Source: Tritrichomonas musculus
Taxonomy: Eukaryota > Parabasalia > Tritrichomonadida > Tritrichomonadidae
Assembly: GCA_039105265.1 (NCBI GenBank)
Contig: JAPFFF010000001.1
Coordinates: 3,410,001 to 3,474,000, forward strand
Direction: 5' to 3'
DNA: 64,000 bases
The position numbers were made by a program, and so were the translations under genes. The notes beneath the pieces are model-generated. The model made no database searches, had not been told where the DNA came from, and saw only the letters and a list, made by a program, of their open reading frames with translations. The first letter of the stretch is position 1. The number at the start of each line of letters is the position of its first letter. Shown here piece by piece: positions 10,210-21,034 of the stretch.

Positions 10210-10536
10210 TTATTGAACTGCAAGTCCATAAATAGAAACAATACAGTGCATGGATTCATTTTCCCAACGAACGGTGACCATTCCATCAGAGTTGCTGTCC
10301 CAATAGCAAGAGCTTGAAACATGAAGACCACCACCAGCCTTCTGAAGAATGAGGCATTGTGATACAAATTTATATGATGGGAATTTTTCGCAAAGTGTAC
10401 GAAGAGTTGTTTCTAAAATTTCACTGCTCCACTTGTTAACAGAACTGTGGTCATATACTTGATTATTTAAAGATGATTGGATTGCTTGTTCAGTAATTGT
10501 TCTGACTGCATCTGTTTCAAACTTTGGTTGTTGCAT
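10210..10536 (-). CDS. Tctex1-type dynein light chain
   Basis: Small protein of 108 residues, the normal size of the DYNLT family. The pattern KWSSEILETTLRTL, then KFVSQCLILQK and a final strand MHCIVSIYGLAVQ is the Tctex1 fold, which dimerises and binds dynein intermediate chains as a cargo or assembly subunit. ATG at 10536. An initiator-like TCATT lies 12 bases upstream. It is divergent from the dCache gene and shares a 338-base spacer with it. Cytoplasmic and axonemal dyneins both use such chains, so which motor it serves is not clear from sequence. Confidence 0.88.
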   Translation of the reverse strand: MQQPKFETDAVRTITEQAIQSSLNNQVYDHSSVNKWSSEILETTLRTLCEKFPSYKFVSQCLILQKAGGGLHVSSSCYWDSNSDGMVTVRWENESMHCIVSIYGLAVQ

Positions 10537-10546
10537 TTTTATAAAA

Positions 10547-10551
10547 AATGA
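10547..10551 (-). promoter_or_regulatory. Initiator-like TCATT of Tctex1 gene
   Basis: On the minus strand TCATT lies with its A 12-13 bases before the ATG at 10536, matching the trichomonad initiator TCA+1 Y(T/A) and the very short 5' UTRs of these organisms. Position and match are seen; function is inferred. Confidence 0.5.
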
Positions 10552-10874
10552 ACTAAAGCTATTATTAAAAAGTTAACTCTTGTTGTCCTATAGCAAGCTC
10601 TATCTATTGTATGCAATTTTTTTTATAGAAAAATCATACGTTAAGAATTATTTTAAATTTGAGAAGCCAAAAAATAAAATGAATGTTTTTTTCCCCAATC
10701 AAAATTTAAATTCTATTGCATCAAATATAAGCATTTATCCAAAAAAGTTTCGTATTGAAGATATAATATAAAAATTGAACAAACAGTCAAATGATTTGAG
10801 AAAAAATTGTTATTTCCATTTTACAGATAAATGGTTACATTTATTTTTTTTTTTAACAATTTTATGCATTACCC
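10552..10874. other. Divergent promoter spacer
   Basis: AT-rich region between the minus-strand Tctex1 gene and the plus-strand dCache gene. A short open frame at 10580-10771 has the composition of spacer and no recognisable product. No initiator motif is clear in front of the dCache ATG at 10875. Confidence 0.4.
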
Positions 10875-13505
10875 ATGAAGAGAAGTGAAATTGTGAGTAT
10901 GCCATTTAATCACTCAGATAACACTTCATATTCATATTCTGAAAATCCAAAGAAAAGAGCAAAAAAATCGCAATATTCTCCATATCAAGAATTTGTAAAA
11001 AAAAGAAACGCAGTTAGAGTTGATCGGTACTTTATTATGCTACGTACCACTCGAATTAAAGCTGTCATTTCAGTAATTGCATTAATTTTAATAATAACAA
11101 TCATCGCAGTTTACATTATTTTATCTCGCCAAGCCTTTATATCATTTTCAAATGATTTAACAGATACAGCACTTTTTTCATCATCAGAGCAGATTCTTTC
11201 ATCTATTTCTTTTCTAATCGATGAACCTCATTTTTTTGCATCTTTTTTAGCAAACTTTATTCATGATGCTGATCTTTCTCGCCCATCTAAAAGCACAGCT
11301 TATACATACGCAACATATTTGACCAATGCAAATTTAGCCAGCTCAAAAAATATTTTTTGGTGGAAAATCGGATTACCAGATGGAACATTAATAGGCGTTT
11401 TTGGAAATCATTCGTATGAAAATCCGGTTTGGTATTTCGCCGATGCAAATGATAGAAACACTTTGTCACTATACGCTTATCCAACAAATAAGACAACACT
11501 TAAAAATGAAAGTTATCCAAATGAACCTGGCATATATGTTCGAGATTACAATGCAACTCACCGCCACTGGTATCAGGCAGCTCTAGAAAATAAGCAGACC
11601 ACTTGGACAAACTTATATTATAGCTTAACAGAGAGTTTGCCTGTCTTTTCATCAGTTGCTGGTTCTTTTAACGATACTGATGGATCTGTTGAATATGTCA
11701 TATCTCTTGACCTCACATTGGAACACGTTCAAGAATATCTAAGAAAAATGCTTCCAGGTAGAGATTCTAGACTTGCAATTACTACATCTGATGGGTTTGT
11801 TGTTGCTGTTGCTGGTTTCAGTCCAAATATTGATGATCAAATTGACTTTAATGGAATTATTACCAAGTCAATCAAACAACTTGATGATCCTGTTTGGAAA
11901 TGCGTTACCAAAGATAGCCAGTTTAATACATTGAATAATTTTTCTGTTATCTGCCCGATTAATGATCAAAGTAACTCCGGTACATCACCTCATGATACAT
12001 ATCGCGTTATTCGATCAAAAGTGAATTTAGCTGACAATTATGATTGGACAATTCATATTGCATTAAAAGTTGACTATATTGTGCAATCAGGCCAAACAAT
12101 TTACAATAATAAGTTTATCATATCATCAATGATTTGCTTACTAATATGGATCATCTTATATTTTATTCAATATTGGATAAAAAAGAATTTTCATGTGAAA
12201 GAAACAAGGTTTCTATTAGAAAAATCAAAGAAAAAAACAATTCAACATGTTTCTCAAATTGGAATTCCTCAAGGAATAGAAATTTTACAGAGAATTATTT
12301 CATCAAAAGAAACTGATGAAAACACGTCAATTGAAATAGATTTAACACTGAATCAAATTCGAGAGGACCCCGAAAATTTCACTTTCAATAAAAAAAAATT
12401 TGCTCAAAGTTTCACGAATCCTCAAGTAAGAGATAAGATACTTAACATTTTTGGAATAGTAATTGATGATGACAATCTTAATGATATCACAATCGAAGCT
12501 GATGCTGAACCACGGCTAGATTATTCATTAAGCACAAACAATTCCTTGAATGATAATTATTTTAGAGATAAAAACAATCAAGAATTGTCAGAGAACGAAT
12601 TGGATGAAAATAGTCATTTCACTTTTTTAGAACCATTACATCAAAATTCCATCAAATTTTTAAAATTTCGAATGTCATTTAATATTGATTATCCATCCAC
12701 AATTAATTATGTCAAGAATTTAGGGATAGAAGTATTCCAAAATGCTGGTTTATTGACTCTTATTGGCAATGATGACGAACTTGTTCTTTTTTTACTGAAT
12801 GAGATAAGCAAAATATCTCCTTCTCTCTTTCGTTTTTGTTCTGATTCTTTTGGCTTCCTCGAACTTTTATTATCAAATTACACTTTACAAAACATTTACG
12901 ATAATAGCGATTTTGTCATTGCCATTTATATTACTCTTCTATCTTTTCATATAGTAATGAACGATAGGATTTGTGAAAATAATCCACCAATAAAACGGTT
13001 TTTCTTACTCGACAGTTTAAAATTAAGCCAAACTGCACATGGTTTCCTTGATAAAATACTCGAATTTTGTAAAAACAATGACAATCAATCAAATTTGAAT
13101 GAAATCGATGAAAATACTTATTCAAATATTTACGAAAAACTAAACAATATATCAAAGTATGTAGATATTTTGACAGCAACGACCCCAATTTCCAAACATA
13201 TTGAAGTGCTGAATAGATGTCTTGTTTTTATTCCATCTTATATACAAAATTTTCAACCTAAAAAAGTTGAGTCATTGCTCACTGATGCAATAAGATTCAT
13301 ATATAACACATCGACAATATCTTTTATGATTGGATCAGCAGATTTTGTAAATTCAAATATCAATTTTATGTTCACAGGTTATTCAAACGAATCTGAAATT
13401 AGCGGATTTGTCGATTGTTTGACTAACGTGTACATATCTAAAGTGCATTCAACAATCAAGCATATTTATGGCACTTTATTTTATGATAATTTGTTTGACA
13501 AATGA
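10875..13505 (+). CDS. dCache receptor with PDE-like (probably inactive) tail
   Basis: Membrane protein of 876 residues. After a basic head there is a first membrane helix (about 62-83), an extracellular part to about 412 and a second helix (about 414-434). The extracellular part carries the dCache signature RHWYQAALENKQTTWTNLY followed by a VEYVISLDLTLEHVQEYL strand-helix, as in small-molecule sensor domains. The 440-residue cytoplasmic tail has no motif I could call directly. Laid against the phosphodiesterase domain of the gene at 21035, however, the order of segments agrees: the helix VIAIYITLLSFHIV around H692, then SQTAHGFLDKIL, then SGFVDCLTN near the end. The HNxxH and HD metal motifs are missing. 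I infer a sensor coupled to a degenerate PDE fold. Confidence 0.65.
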   Translation: MKRSEIVSMPFNHSDNTSYSYSENPKKRAKKSQYSPYQEFVKKRNAVRVDRYFIMLRTTRIKAVISVIALILIITIIAVYIILSRQAFISFSNDLTDTALFSSSEQILSSISFLIDEPHFFASFLANFIHDADLSRPSKSTAYTYATYLTNANLASSKNIFWWKIGLPDGTLIGVFGNHSYENPVWYFADANDRNTLSLYAYPTNKTTLKNESYPNEPGIYVRDYNATHRHWYQAALENKQTTWTNLYYSLTESLPVFSSVAGSFNDTDGSVEYVISLDLTLEHVQEYLRKMLPGRDSRLAITTSDGFVVAVAGFSPNIDDQIDFNGIITKSIKQLDDPVWKCVTKDSQFNTLNNFSVICPINDQSNSGTSPHDTYRVIRSKVNLADNYDWTIHIALKVDYIVQSGQTIYNNKFIISSMICLLIWIILYFIQYWIKKNFHVKETRFLLEKSKKKTIQHVSQIGIPQGIEILQRIISSKETDENTSIEIDLTLNQIREDPENFTFNKKKFAQSFTNPQVRDKILNIFGIVIDDDNLNDITIEADAEPRLDYSLSTNNSLNDNYFRDKNNQELSENELDENSHFTFLEPLHQNSIKFLKFRMSFNIDYPSTINYVKNLGIEVFQNAGLLTLIGNDDELVLFLLNEISKISPSLFRFCSDSFGFLELLLSNYTLQNIYDNSDFVIAIYITLLSFHIVMNDRICENNPPIKRFFLLDSLKLSQTAHGFLDKILEFCKNNDNQSNLNEIDENTYSNIYEKLNNISKYVDILTATTPISKHIEVLNRCLVFIPSYIQNFQPKKVESLLTDAIRFIYNTSTISFMIGSADFVNSNINFMFTGYSNESEISGFVDCLTNVYISKVHSTIKHIYGTLFYDNLFDK

Positions 13506-13657
13506 TGTTAATTTTTTGTTTGTATTAAATATGTTTTTTATTATCTAAATTTGGATTTTATTTTAGTTTTACTAACTTGCTAGTAAATCAAAAAGAAAAA
13601 CAAAAGTTTAATTAGTACATCTATTTTTTTTATCTAAAATTCTAAAATTTAAACTAA

Positions 13658-16216
13658 TTATGGCTTTTCAACGTCTGCCACTGTATCATTGACAACATTA
13701 GAAGTATTGGATTGATATTCATCTGATGATAATTTTGAAACATTAAAATCTGATGATTTCCTTGTTTTTTTCTTTTCCTCTTTATCTTTTTTTTCTTTGC
13801 CACTAGTATCAGAATTATAATAATTTTCTTCAAATAAATCCTTTTCTTTGGCACCTTTATCGAGATTCTGAAGAGCACCATCTTCATTTTCTGTTTCTGA
13901 TATTTGTACAATTTCCATGAAAACTCTTTCAAGTGAAGAAGAAGAACAAGTATAATAAGTAATTCCTATATTCGAATCTTGACCTTCTTGCATTTTTGAA
14001 AATAATTCAGCTAATGTTACAGCATCAGCTGGAACTGAATAAATTCTTGATTTTGGCCTTTTCATTGATAAAGTAGCATATGGCATTTTTTCAGCAAAGA
14101 ATGCATCACATTTTTGTACTGTTTGGTCATCATCATCCTTTAACATTACATCAATTTTATATTCTGTACCAAATTTCTTTGTTAAATATTGAGGAGAACC
14201 TACAGTAAATACATTTCCTTTAACCATAATGGAAATATTGTCACATAATTCTTCTGCTTCACTTAACAAGTGAGTACATAACATGAATGTTTTTTCTCCT
14301 CGGTTTTCTAAAATCATTTCATGCACACATTTGCAAGCAACTGGATCGAGTGATGCTGTTGGTTCATCAAGCAAAACAATTTTTGATGGTCCAAAGAAAG
14401 TTAATGCAATTGCAAGTTTTCTAACATCTCCAGCGCTTAAATCACGAATTGGTTTATCAATAAAATCAATTAAATCCATTCCTGACATTAAATATTCAGT
14501 AATTTGATTACCTTCATCTGTATCCATTTCATATAATAATGCAAATAACTTAAAGTGCTCTCTTGGGGTCATTTCGAAGCACAAATGATTATTAAATTGG
14601 GGACAAATTGACAAAATTGTTGAGTCTTTTATTTCTTCAACAGGCGTGTTGAATATCTCGATTGAGCCATCAGAGCATGGCAAAGAACCTGTAATCATCC
14701 TAATCAATGTTGTTTTACCGGCACCATTCGCTCCTAAGAAACCAAAAATCGAGCCTTCTTTAACTCCTAATGAAACACAATTGACAGCTGCAATTGGCTC
14801 ACCTGCAGTATTGATGAATAAACGCGAAACATTTTCTACTCTAACAGCAAAATCATGAGAATTATGAACTTCTTGTTCCATTTGAAGAGTTTCATCCGAA
14901 TTATGATGTTTAGCCTTAAGCTGTCTCAAGAAATCAGTATAGGAATTATACGATTTCTTTGCAAGTTTTCTTTGTATTTTCAAACGGAACATTTCAATGA
15001 TGATAAGAATACCAGCATAAATAACAATATCTATAAATTGCATAATAAAGAAAGGAAATGTGAGTTTTTCTTTCCAATAATACGAAAGTGAATGTTTTCT
15101 AGAGCCTGTATTCATTAATATTGCACCAAGAGCTTGCATTACTAAAAGATTTGGAAATATTGAATAAAACCAGTTAAGCCCTACTGAATCAGATTCTGCA
15201 ATGACAGTTACAAGCATAGGCAATATGATTAAACAAATCAAAATCAAAAATGTTTGTCTTGCAGCTGAGTTTGAATCTTTGAATAAAAATGAAAAATCAT
15301 ACAAGAAAAATATGAAAGAAGGACCAGTGAAAACCATTAAATACCAAGATGTAAGCATATTATCGAGAAATGTTCTAACTTGTCCCATGCAATAGATTCC
15401 CCAAACGATTGTACATAATATAATCCAGACAATTATATCAACTGTAAATGTTGCAAGCCAATATGGTGTAAGTTTCAAACTACATTGGATCATATATTGC
15501 CTGGCTTCTCCTCTGATATCAGCCACTGGTTGAGTTATGACTAAGGAAATGATTGTCATTAAACCACAAACAATAAGCATTGGACCAATTAAACTAAACA
15601 ATAATTGAGCCAATTTCAGTTGTAATTTCATTATACTAACAGAGAATATTGATTTATCTCCGAATTCTAGATTCCATAATGTATTTCCAAATAATATATG
15701 AGCATTTGTTCTGAGTGAATCTGTGTCTTCAAGTTCAGCATTTGTAGTTTGATTATATATCAAAGAAAATAAATATGGCGCTGATTTTACATTCTTGAAA
15801 TCAATTGCAAAAGGAATTTCAAGATTATATTTTCCATCAACTTGCCTTTGATATAATTCTGAATTCATCTTATCAATTGAATCAAAGTATTCAACTCCAG
15901 CTTCATTTCCTGTATCATCCTTGTATTGATTTTCTAAATGATTTATAATTCTCTTGGACAAGTCTTCATTATATTCTCCTACAAATACGAAATCATCTTT
16001 AATTTGACGATAAGAATCAAAATTGACTGGCTTATCTTTTGGCTTCATCAATTCAATCATTAAGTACTGTACAGCAATACCTAATGCTGAAAAAAGAATT
16101 AGACCAATAGCAGTGGTGATCAAAGATTTCACACTTCTTTTGTACATGATCACTCTTCTATATAATATAGCAACATAGTGGTTTAATGGACAGAATTTCA
16201 CGTTACTTTTCGCCAT
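13658..16216 (-). CDS. ABC transporter, ABCA-type half transporter
   Basis: Protein of 852 residues: one membrane helix near the N-terminus (about 32-54), a lumenal or extracellular loop, then a cluster of about six helices (about 190-405), and one nucleotide-binding domain. Walker A GANGAGKTT is at about 495-503, the signature is LSAGD (LSGGQ in most ABC proteins) at about 593, Walker B is IVLLDEP at about 611, and the switch histidine is in CTHLL at about 647. This order and the large first loop are those of ABCA lipid transporters in half-size form, so it would act as a dimer. The C-terminal 90 residues are charged and low in complexity. The ATG at 16216 is used. The substrate is unknown. 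Confidence 0.85.
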   Translation of the reverse strand: MAKSNVKFCPLNHYVAILYRRVIMYKRSVKSLITTAIGLILFSALGIAVQYLMIELMKPKDKPVNFDSYRQIKDDFVFVGEYNEDLSKRIINHLENQYKDDTGNEAGVEYFDSIDKMNSELYQRQVDGKYNLEIPFAIDFKNVKSAPYLFSLIYNQTTNAELEDTDSLRTNAHILFGNTLWNLEFGDKSIFSVSIMKLQLKLAQLLFSLIGPMLIVCGLMTIISLVITQPVADIRGEARQYMIQCSLKLTPYWLATFTVDIIVWIILCTIVWGIYCMGQVRTFLDNMLTSWYLMVFTGPSFIFFLYDFSFLFKDSNSAARQTFLILICLIILPMLVTVIAESDSVGLNWFYSIFPNLLVMQALGAILMNTGSRKHSLSYYWKEKLTFPFFIMQFIDIVIYAGILIIIEMFRLKIQRKLAKKSYNSYTDFLRQLKAKHHNSDETLQMEQEVHNSHDFAVRVENVSRLFINTAGEPIAAVNCVSLGVKEGSIFGFLGANGAGKTTLIRMITGSLPCSDGSIEIFNTPVEEIKDSTILSICPQFNNHLCFEMTPREHFKLFALLYEMDTDEGNQITEYLMSGMDLIDFIDKPIRDLSAGDVRKLAIALTFFGPSKIVLLDEPTASLDPVACKCVHEMILENRGEKTFMLCTHLLSEAEELCDNISIMVKGNVFTVGSPQYLTKKFGTEYKIDVMLKDDDDQTVQKCDAFFAEKMPYATLSMKRPKSRIYSVPADAVTLAELFSKMQEGQDSNIGITYYTCSSSSLERVFMEIVQISETENEDGALQNLDKGAKEKDLFEENYYNSDTSGKEKKDKEEKKKTRKSSDFNVSKLSSDEYQSNTSNVVNDTVADVEKP

Positions 16217-17352
16217 CTATCTATTTAAAATAATATAGAAAAAAAAAATGAAATAATGTGTTTGAATTTTTTTTTTTTTTCAATTCAAATAAATTTTTTG
16301 ATGTCATAATCAAATTTTTGAAAGACACGGTGTTGAAAAGGCTCAAATTTAAAAATAATGTAATCTTTGAAAAAGTTTATTTTATATTCAATTTTTACCA
16401 TCATTTTGCCTAATTCAAATTACCTTTTTGAACGACTTTTTTACCGTAAAAATATAAAAGTATAATCATTTCATCTCATTGATTTATTCAATGAGATGCC
16501 TATATACGCTTATTTTAACCAATATCGAGATTATTGTAGCCAAAGTAAAACTCCTCATACACAAAATTCAAAGAAAATTGGAAAATTCAAATAAAAAGGA
16601 TTAAAAATCTTACAATTAAAATAATTAAACCTCCGCATTGAAAATATAACTCTAAAAAATGATCTATTTTTCATTGTTAAATTGACAAGTAGTTCTGTTA
16701 TGCGATTTTTTGAGCACTAAAAAACTTGAATATTGCCCTTCAGAGGTTTTAAAAAATACGTTCTGTTTAAACTTTTTCAATAAAATAGATCAAGAAAAAA
16801 AATCAATTACGTTTTACGACTACGTTAAAATAATTAGAATACGACTTTTTTAGAAAAAGTTAATAAAAAGTTGAATTTGAAAAAAAATCTATTTATCTTT
16901 AAATATTAATATTTTATCCTTTCAAATTTGAGAGCTCTAGCTTAGAGGTTAAATTAATTTGAGTATAAAGTATTGAGTTCGAAACTATGCCTCTTAACTT
17001 TTTTTATTCTTATATAAATTATGTAATTATGTTTCATTTCGGCAATTTTTACATTTTAATACGTATTTTCATTGAATTTTATAAAATTCCAATTACGTCC
17101 GAAGGGTAACTTGAATACACCAGCATTATCGAAAGTCAATCATTTTTATTATATAGTTATGAATATAGATAGCTGTTATACTTTAGAAATGTATGCTTAT
17201 CTATTTAGTTAAATAATGCTTTTAGAAAAAAAATTTAAATTGGAAGTTATAAAAGAAAATTTAAAACTACGCCAAATATAAATTCAAAAAGTTTTCAACA
17301 TCAAAATATTAAAAAGATCACTTTTTTATTTATTTATTTAAAATAACAATTA
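16217..17352. other. Long spacer with one perfect hairpin
   Basis: AT-rich spacer of 1.1 kb between two minus-strand genes. A perfect hairpin lies at 16472-16498 (11-bp stem CATCTCATTGA, 5-base loop). A segment at about 16936-16995 has tRNA-like A-box and B-box words but does not fold as a tRNA. No protein-coding signal. Confidence 0.5.
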
Positions 17353-20300
17353 TTATGCGAATTGATGCAAAGCTGCTTGCTTAATCTTTTCATACTTGAT
17401 TTTCGCTAATCTAGTGGCTTCATTTGATGATAGCTCAAGTGACAATGCCTTTTTAGCCAATCTTGGAGGCGACCTGTTACTATTAAATGCAATTTCCTCA
17501 GGAAGTGTTATAAACTGAGCATAAAGCTGTATCGAGTTAAAAATAATCTCGCCAATTTTTTCAAAATGATTATTTGCTTCAATATATGTTGACAAGATCA
17601 TTCTAAAACGATCACCAATATGCAAACCAGCCCATCTACTCATATCAATCCAAATTAAAGAAGATGTATGATATGGTCTCTTATATCTCATCATCAGATA
17701 CTTCCTTGAATTCCACTCTTTTCCTCGATTTCTCAGCCAACCATCAGTCATAATAGGTGCTGCAACAACAGCATCATCGCTCATATCCAATCTCATGAAC
17801 CTACTTGCATCTCCCAAGAAGATCATCCTCGTATCTAAGAACAGATACCTACCGTTATTCGGGAGATAAATGTCTGATAAGATGAACTTCCAGTTATTCA
17901 CAAGTTGCTTAGTATTAATAAGTCTCATTTGATAAAAATGAGGAAGAAAACTTGGAATTACTATAGTCTCAACTTTTTCACTTTTTATTTGGTCAAATGG
18001 GAATGGAGTTGATATGTACAATTTAATTTGGGTTTCTTCTTTAGTGTTGTTCAAAATGGTGTAAAGAAGAATTTTTATGTCATTATTGACTGTTATAGAA
18101 TCATTCTCGGGCCTTAATACGATATTTAAATAACTATTTGATTGAACTGTTTCAAATTTTTCATCTTCATGGAAATAAAACCGCAAATGTGGAACAAATG
18201 AGTCAACATAGAAAGACTTTTCTGATTCATAACTTTTTGATGATATTCCTTCTGCATTATATTTTCCAATAGGCAAAATAGGCGAGAAGAAGCCGATATC
18301 ATTTGTTGAAGTAACCAATGAGTCAGAAATTTTAACACTTTTTCCTTTTGAATTCAATATAGATGATGTAAGAACTGATGTACAAGTCAATTCAATTTTT
18401 TCGCCGTTTTCTTTCTCTTTTTTAAGAGTTGACCAATAAGAACTTGTTCTGACAAAGTAAAGATTACTATTAAATTCAATCTTATCTTTATCGAACGCAG
18501 AATGAAAACGATATGAAAATGGAATAATTACAGACTTGTATTCATCATGATTAACATTAGGATAGAAAATAATGTTGGCTGCTCCTGAATTATATACACG
18601 AGTCGCCATGTCAAGGATTAATGGACCTTGGAATGTAAATGGATCTTCAACAATCTGCCAAGTAAGAGGAGAACCATTGGATAATTCAACTTTTAATAAA
18701 TCTGGAAGATTATTTCTGATCGGTTGACGCCAGACTCCATCAAGAGCATTAGTAGATCTAAAGAACAATGAAAGAAGGATGTTTTTATCGGATAAATCTG
18801 ATTCTAAGTTCCTTGTCAAAAATACATAATCAATATAATCTTGTGCAAATTTAAGTTGTTTAGAGGTAAGAATAACTCCTTGGAAAACTAAAGGACCAAC
18901 AATAGTAAAAACTTCATTTCTATTGACTTTTAATAATTGAATTTCTTCATCAGTAAATTCTGAGATATCCGCATTATATTGTGATTTTTTCTTTTTTATG
19001 TTATTTAAAACAATAACAGGATATTTCAAAGAATCACTTCCTTCTGAATTCTCATTTGCCAACGATATTATTTTTGTTGCTGTGCTATTAATGACTTCAT
19101 TTGAAAATCCGTGAATTGAAATGTAATTATTATAAGTTATATCAACAGGAGGAGTAGACGTTTCCATTTGAATTGAATTATTAGCTGTCCATTCAAGTAT
19201 TTGTGAAAAATCGATTTTATTACCATCTTGTACAACTTTTTTAATTCTGGTAATATATGAAAAAAGCTTGTTCTCGATGACTGGAAAAATAGGTCTTTCT
19301 TGAATAAATTCACCATTAATTGCAGCTCCAACAGTAATTTTCTTTTCTTTGCAATAATTTAATTCAGATAAAATTCTACTAGTATGTTTATGACCACTAG
19401 CCATATTTCCTTTAAGCCCTTTCCAACTTAATGTTGGAAGTGTTGCTTTATAAGCACGTTTAAAGTTATTTCTCTTAAATCCATCAACCATAAATATTAC
19501 TGCGTTACGAACACCAAGAGTATCAACAGATTGGTGCCAAGCATATGCAATATACTTTTCTGTTTCATTGTGAATATCAAAATTAAATGTTATATTAAAA
19601 TATAAAGGTGAAGAGTTAAGAGCATGCTCTTTTGCCCAGTTTAAAAGAGCTGGAGATTCTGGCGAACGAAGATCAAAAATTATGTCAACAGTAGCAATAT
19701 GTTTTTTGCATTTTAAAATATCCCAATAATCTTTAGAAGTGATTTTTGGTTCTTCACTCCACTTACTACGCAATTTGTCTATATTGTGAGGCATTAAAAC
19801 TTGCATATATGGATATGGATTTGTGAAATAATGAGGTTTGCGATATCCATTTTTATACAAAAGAGCTTTTGAGAATGAAAATAATTTTGTAAAGCGATAC
19901 TCTTCAAGTAATCCATCAAGAATATCAAAATAATGGTGTTTTACGATTCTACCATTAATAGCAGAATAATAATAGCCATGGGGATATTTATTAATAATTT
20001 GTTTAGTTCCAGCAAAAATACGATTTTTAGTAGATTTAATCAAAGATGAAATTGAAAATGAAGAGTTTTTCAAGAATTCTAGTTTTTCAATTGGCTTTTT
20101 ATAACGATCTAAAGAATTGATCATCGAAAAATGAACGTTCTGAACATCAGCTAAATTTAGATTAATATTTTGTTTTTCGAATAAATGCCAACCGTGCAAT
20201 AATGGATGGCCTTTTTTTGGTGATCTGATTGATGCAATAGGTTGGTAAAAGCGAAGTGATAAACTTAAATTTAGAAGTCCAAAAAGAGGCTGATCAACAA

Positions 20301-20499
20301 TTTTTGACAAAGAATTTAATATTTGAGATTGATCTTCATCTATATCTTCGAGCGTGGATTTTACTTTATCAAGTAGAGAAGGTTCATTTTTTTCAAAAAA
20401 AATAATTGCCTCATTTTTTAAAGATGAATCCTTCCATTTACCTTTTATTGAAATTGATTTGGCGTATAAAAAAATAGGAAATAAGTTGAACAAAATCAT
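17353..20499 (-). CDS. UGGT-like protein with degenerate glucosyltransferase domain
   Basis: Protein of 1048 residues. The frame is open upstream only through a TTG, and the ATG at 20499 gives a clean signal peptide (MILFNLFPIFLYAKS). The body resembles UDP-glucose:glycoprotein glucosyltransferase, the ER folding sensor: thioredoxin-like repeats, then beta domains. The C-terminal part from about 820 aligns with the GT24 catalytic domain: IKILLYTILNNTKEETQIKL corresponds to the SVLKHTKTPVKFWFL block and NGRYLFLDTRMIF to the DKFLFVDADQI block. The metal-binding DxD is D889-T-R, so its second Asp is lost. The later LDQDLPN block reads SIQLYAQFITLP, without the Asp pair. The fold is kept and catalysis is probably lost. 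About 1500 residues is usual for UGGT, so it is also shortened. Confidence 0.75.
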   Translation of the reverse strand: MILFNLFPIFLYAKSISIKGKWKDSSLKNEAIIFFEKNEPSLLDKVKSTLEDIDEDQSQILNSLSKIVDQPLFGLLNLSLSLRFYQPIASIRSPKKGHPLLHGWHLFEKQNINLNLADVQNVHFSMINSLDRYKKPIEKLEFLKNSSFSISSLIKSTKNRIFAGTKQIINKYPHGYYYSAINGRIVKHHYFDILDGLLEEYRFTKLFSFSKALLYKNGYRKPHYFTNPYPYMQVLMPHNIDKLRSKWSEEPKITSKDYWDILKCKKHIATVDIIFDLRSPESPALLNWAKEHALNSSPLYFNITFNFDIHNETEKYIAYAWHQSVDTLGVRNAVIFMVDGFKRNNFKRAYKATLPTLSWKGLKGNMASGHKHTSRILSELNYCKEKKITVGAAINGEFIQERPIFPVIENKLFSYITRIKKVVQDGNKIDFSQILEWTANNSIQMETSTPPVDITYNNYISIHGFSNEVINSTATKIISLANENSEGSDSLKYPVIVLNNIKKKKSQYNADISEFTDEEIQLLKVNRNEVFTIVGPLVFQGVILTSKQLKFAQDYIDYVFLTRNLESDLSDKNILLSLFFRSTNALDGVWRQPIRNNLPDLLKVELSNGSPLTWQIVEDPFTFQGPLILDMATRVYNSGAANIIFYPNVNHDEYKSVIIPFSYRFHSAFDKDKIEFNSNLYFVRTSSYWSTLKKEKENGEKIELTCTSVLTSSILNSKGKSVKISDSLVTSTNDIGFFSPILPIGKYNAEGISSKSYESEKSFYVDSFVPHLRFYFHEDEKFETVQSNSYLNIVLRPENDSITVNNDIKILLYTILNNTKEETQIKLYISTPFPFDQIKSEKVETIVIPSFLPHFYQMRLINTKQLVNNWKFILSDIYLPNNGRYLFLDTRMIFLGDASRFMRLDMSDDAVVAAPIMTDGWLRNRGKEWNSRKYLMMRYKRPYHTSSLIWIDMSRWAGLHIGDRFRMILSTYIEANNHFEKIGEIIFNSIQLYAQFITLPEEIAFNSNRSPPRLAKKALSLELSSNEATRLAKIKYEKIKQAALHQFA

Positions 20500-21029
20500 T
20501 TGTATTTGAAGTAAAGAAAAATTTGAATAGTTATCAAGCCGTAGAAAAAAAAATAAATTTCTTGATAATAAATCATATAATTGTGACACAAACAATAATT
20601 TCGAATTTTTAATATTTATATTAAATTTATCACATTATAAAATATTATAATTATCTTTAATTTTTTAAGAAATTAATAAAAGAAAAAAATTTTAATAATA
20701 AACCAAAATATCTCGGTTATTTTAAAGCAATATAGAATTTCTATTTAAAACATATATATTATTATATATAAGGATGTTTTCAATCATTAAAATTAACATT
20801 TAGAGAGGTTTTTTTAAAATTCAATACCTTTTTTCATGAATTTTGATACAAAATGTAAATCAATAAGCCTATATAATTTTATATATTTCATGTTTCCGTA
20901 AAAATGTTTTTTAAATTATACAAAGAAAGAGATTAACAAAATGTTAAAAAACTCAATTTTTCAATATTTTTTAATCGTTTTACAAACTCGTTAATTAATT
21001 AATTTTTTTTTATACGAGATTGATTTTCA
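20500..21029. other. Divergent spacer, UGGT-like / GAF-PDE
   Basis: Very AT-rich 530-base spacer between two divergently transcribed genes. It should hold both promoters. I see no gene in it. Confidence 0.4.
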
Positions 21030-21034
21030 TCATA
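21030..21034 (+). promoter_or_regulatory. Possible initiator of GAF-PDE gene
   Basis: TCATA directly precedes the ATG at 21035, with its A three bases upstream. It matches TCA+1 Y(T/A), but the resulting leader would be unusually short, so this is a weak call. Confidence 0.25.

Noticed and set aside
16936-16995. tRNA-like A-box (TAGCTTAGAGG) and B-box (GAGTTCGAAACT) words
   Set aside because: Acceptor, D and T stems do not pair; at best a fossil.
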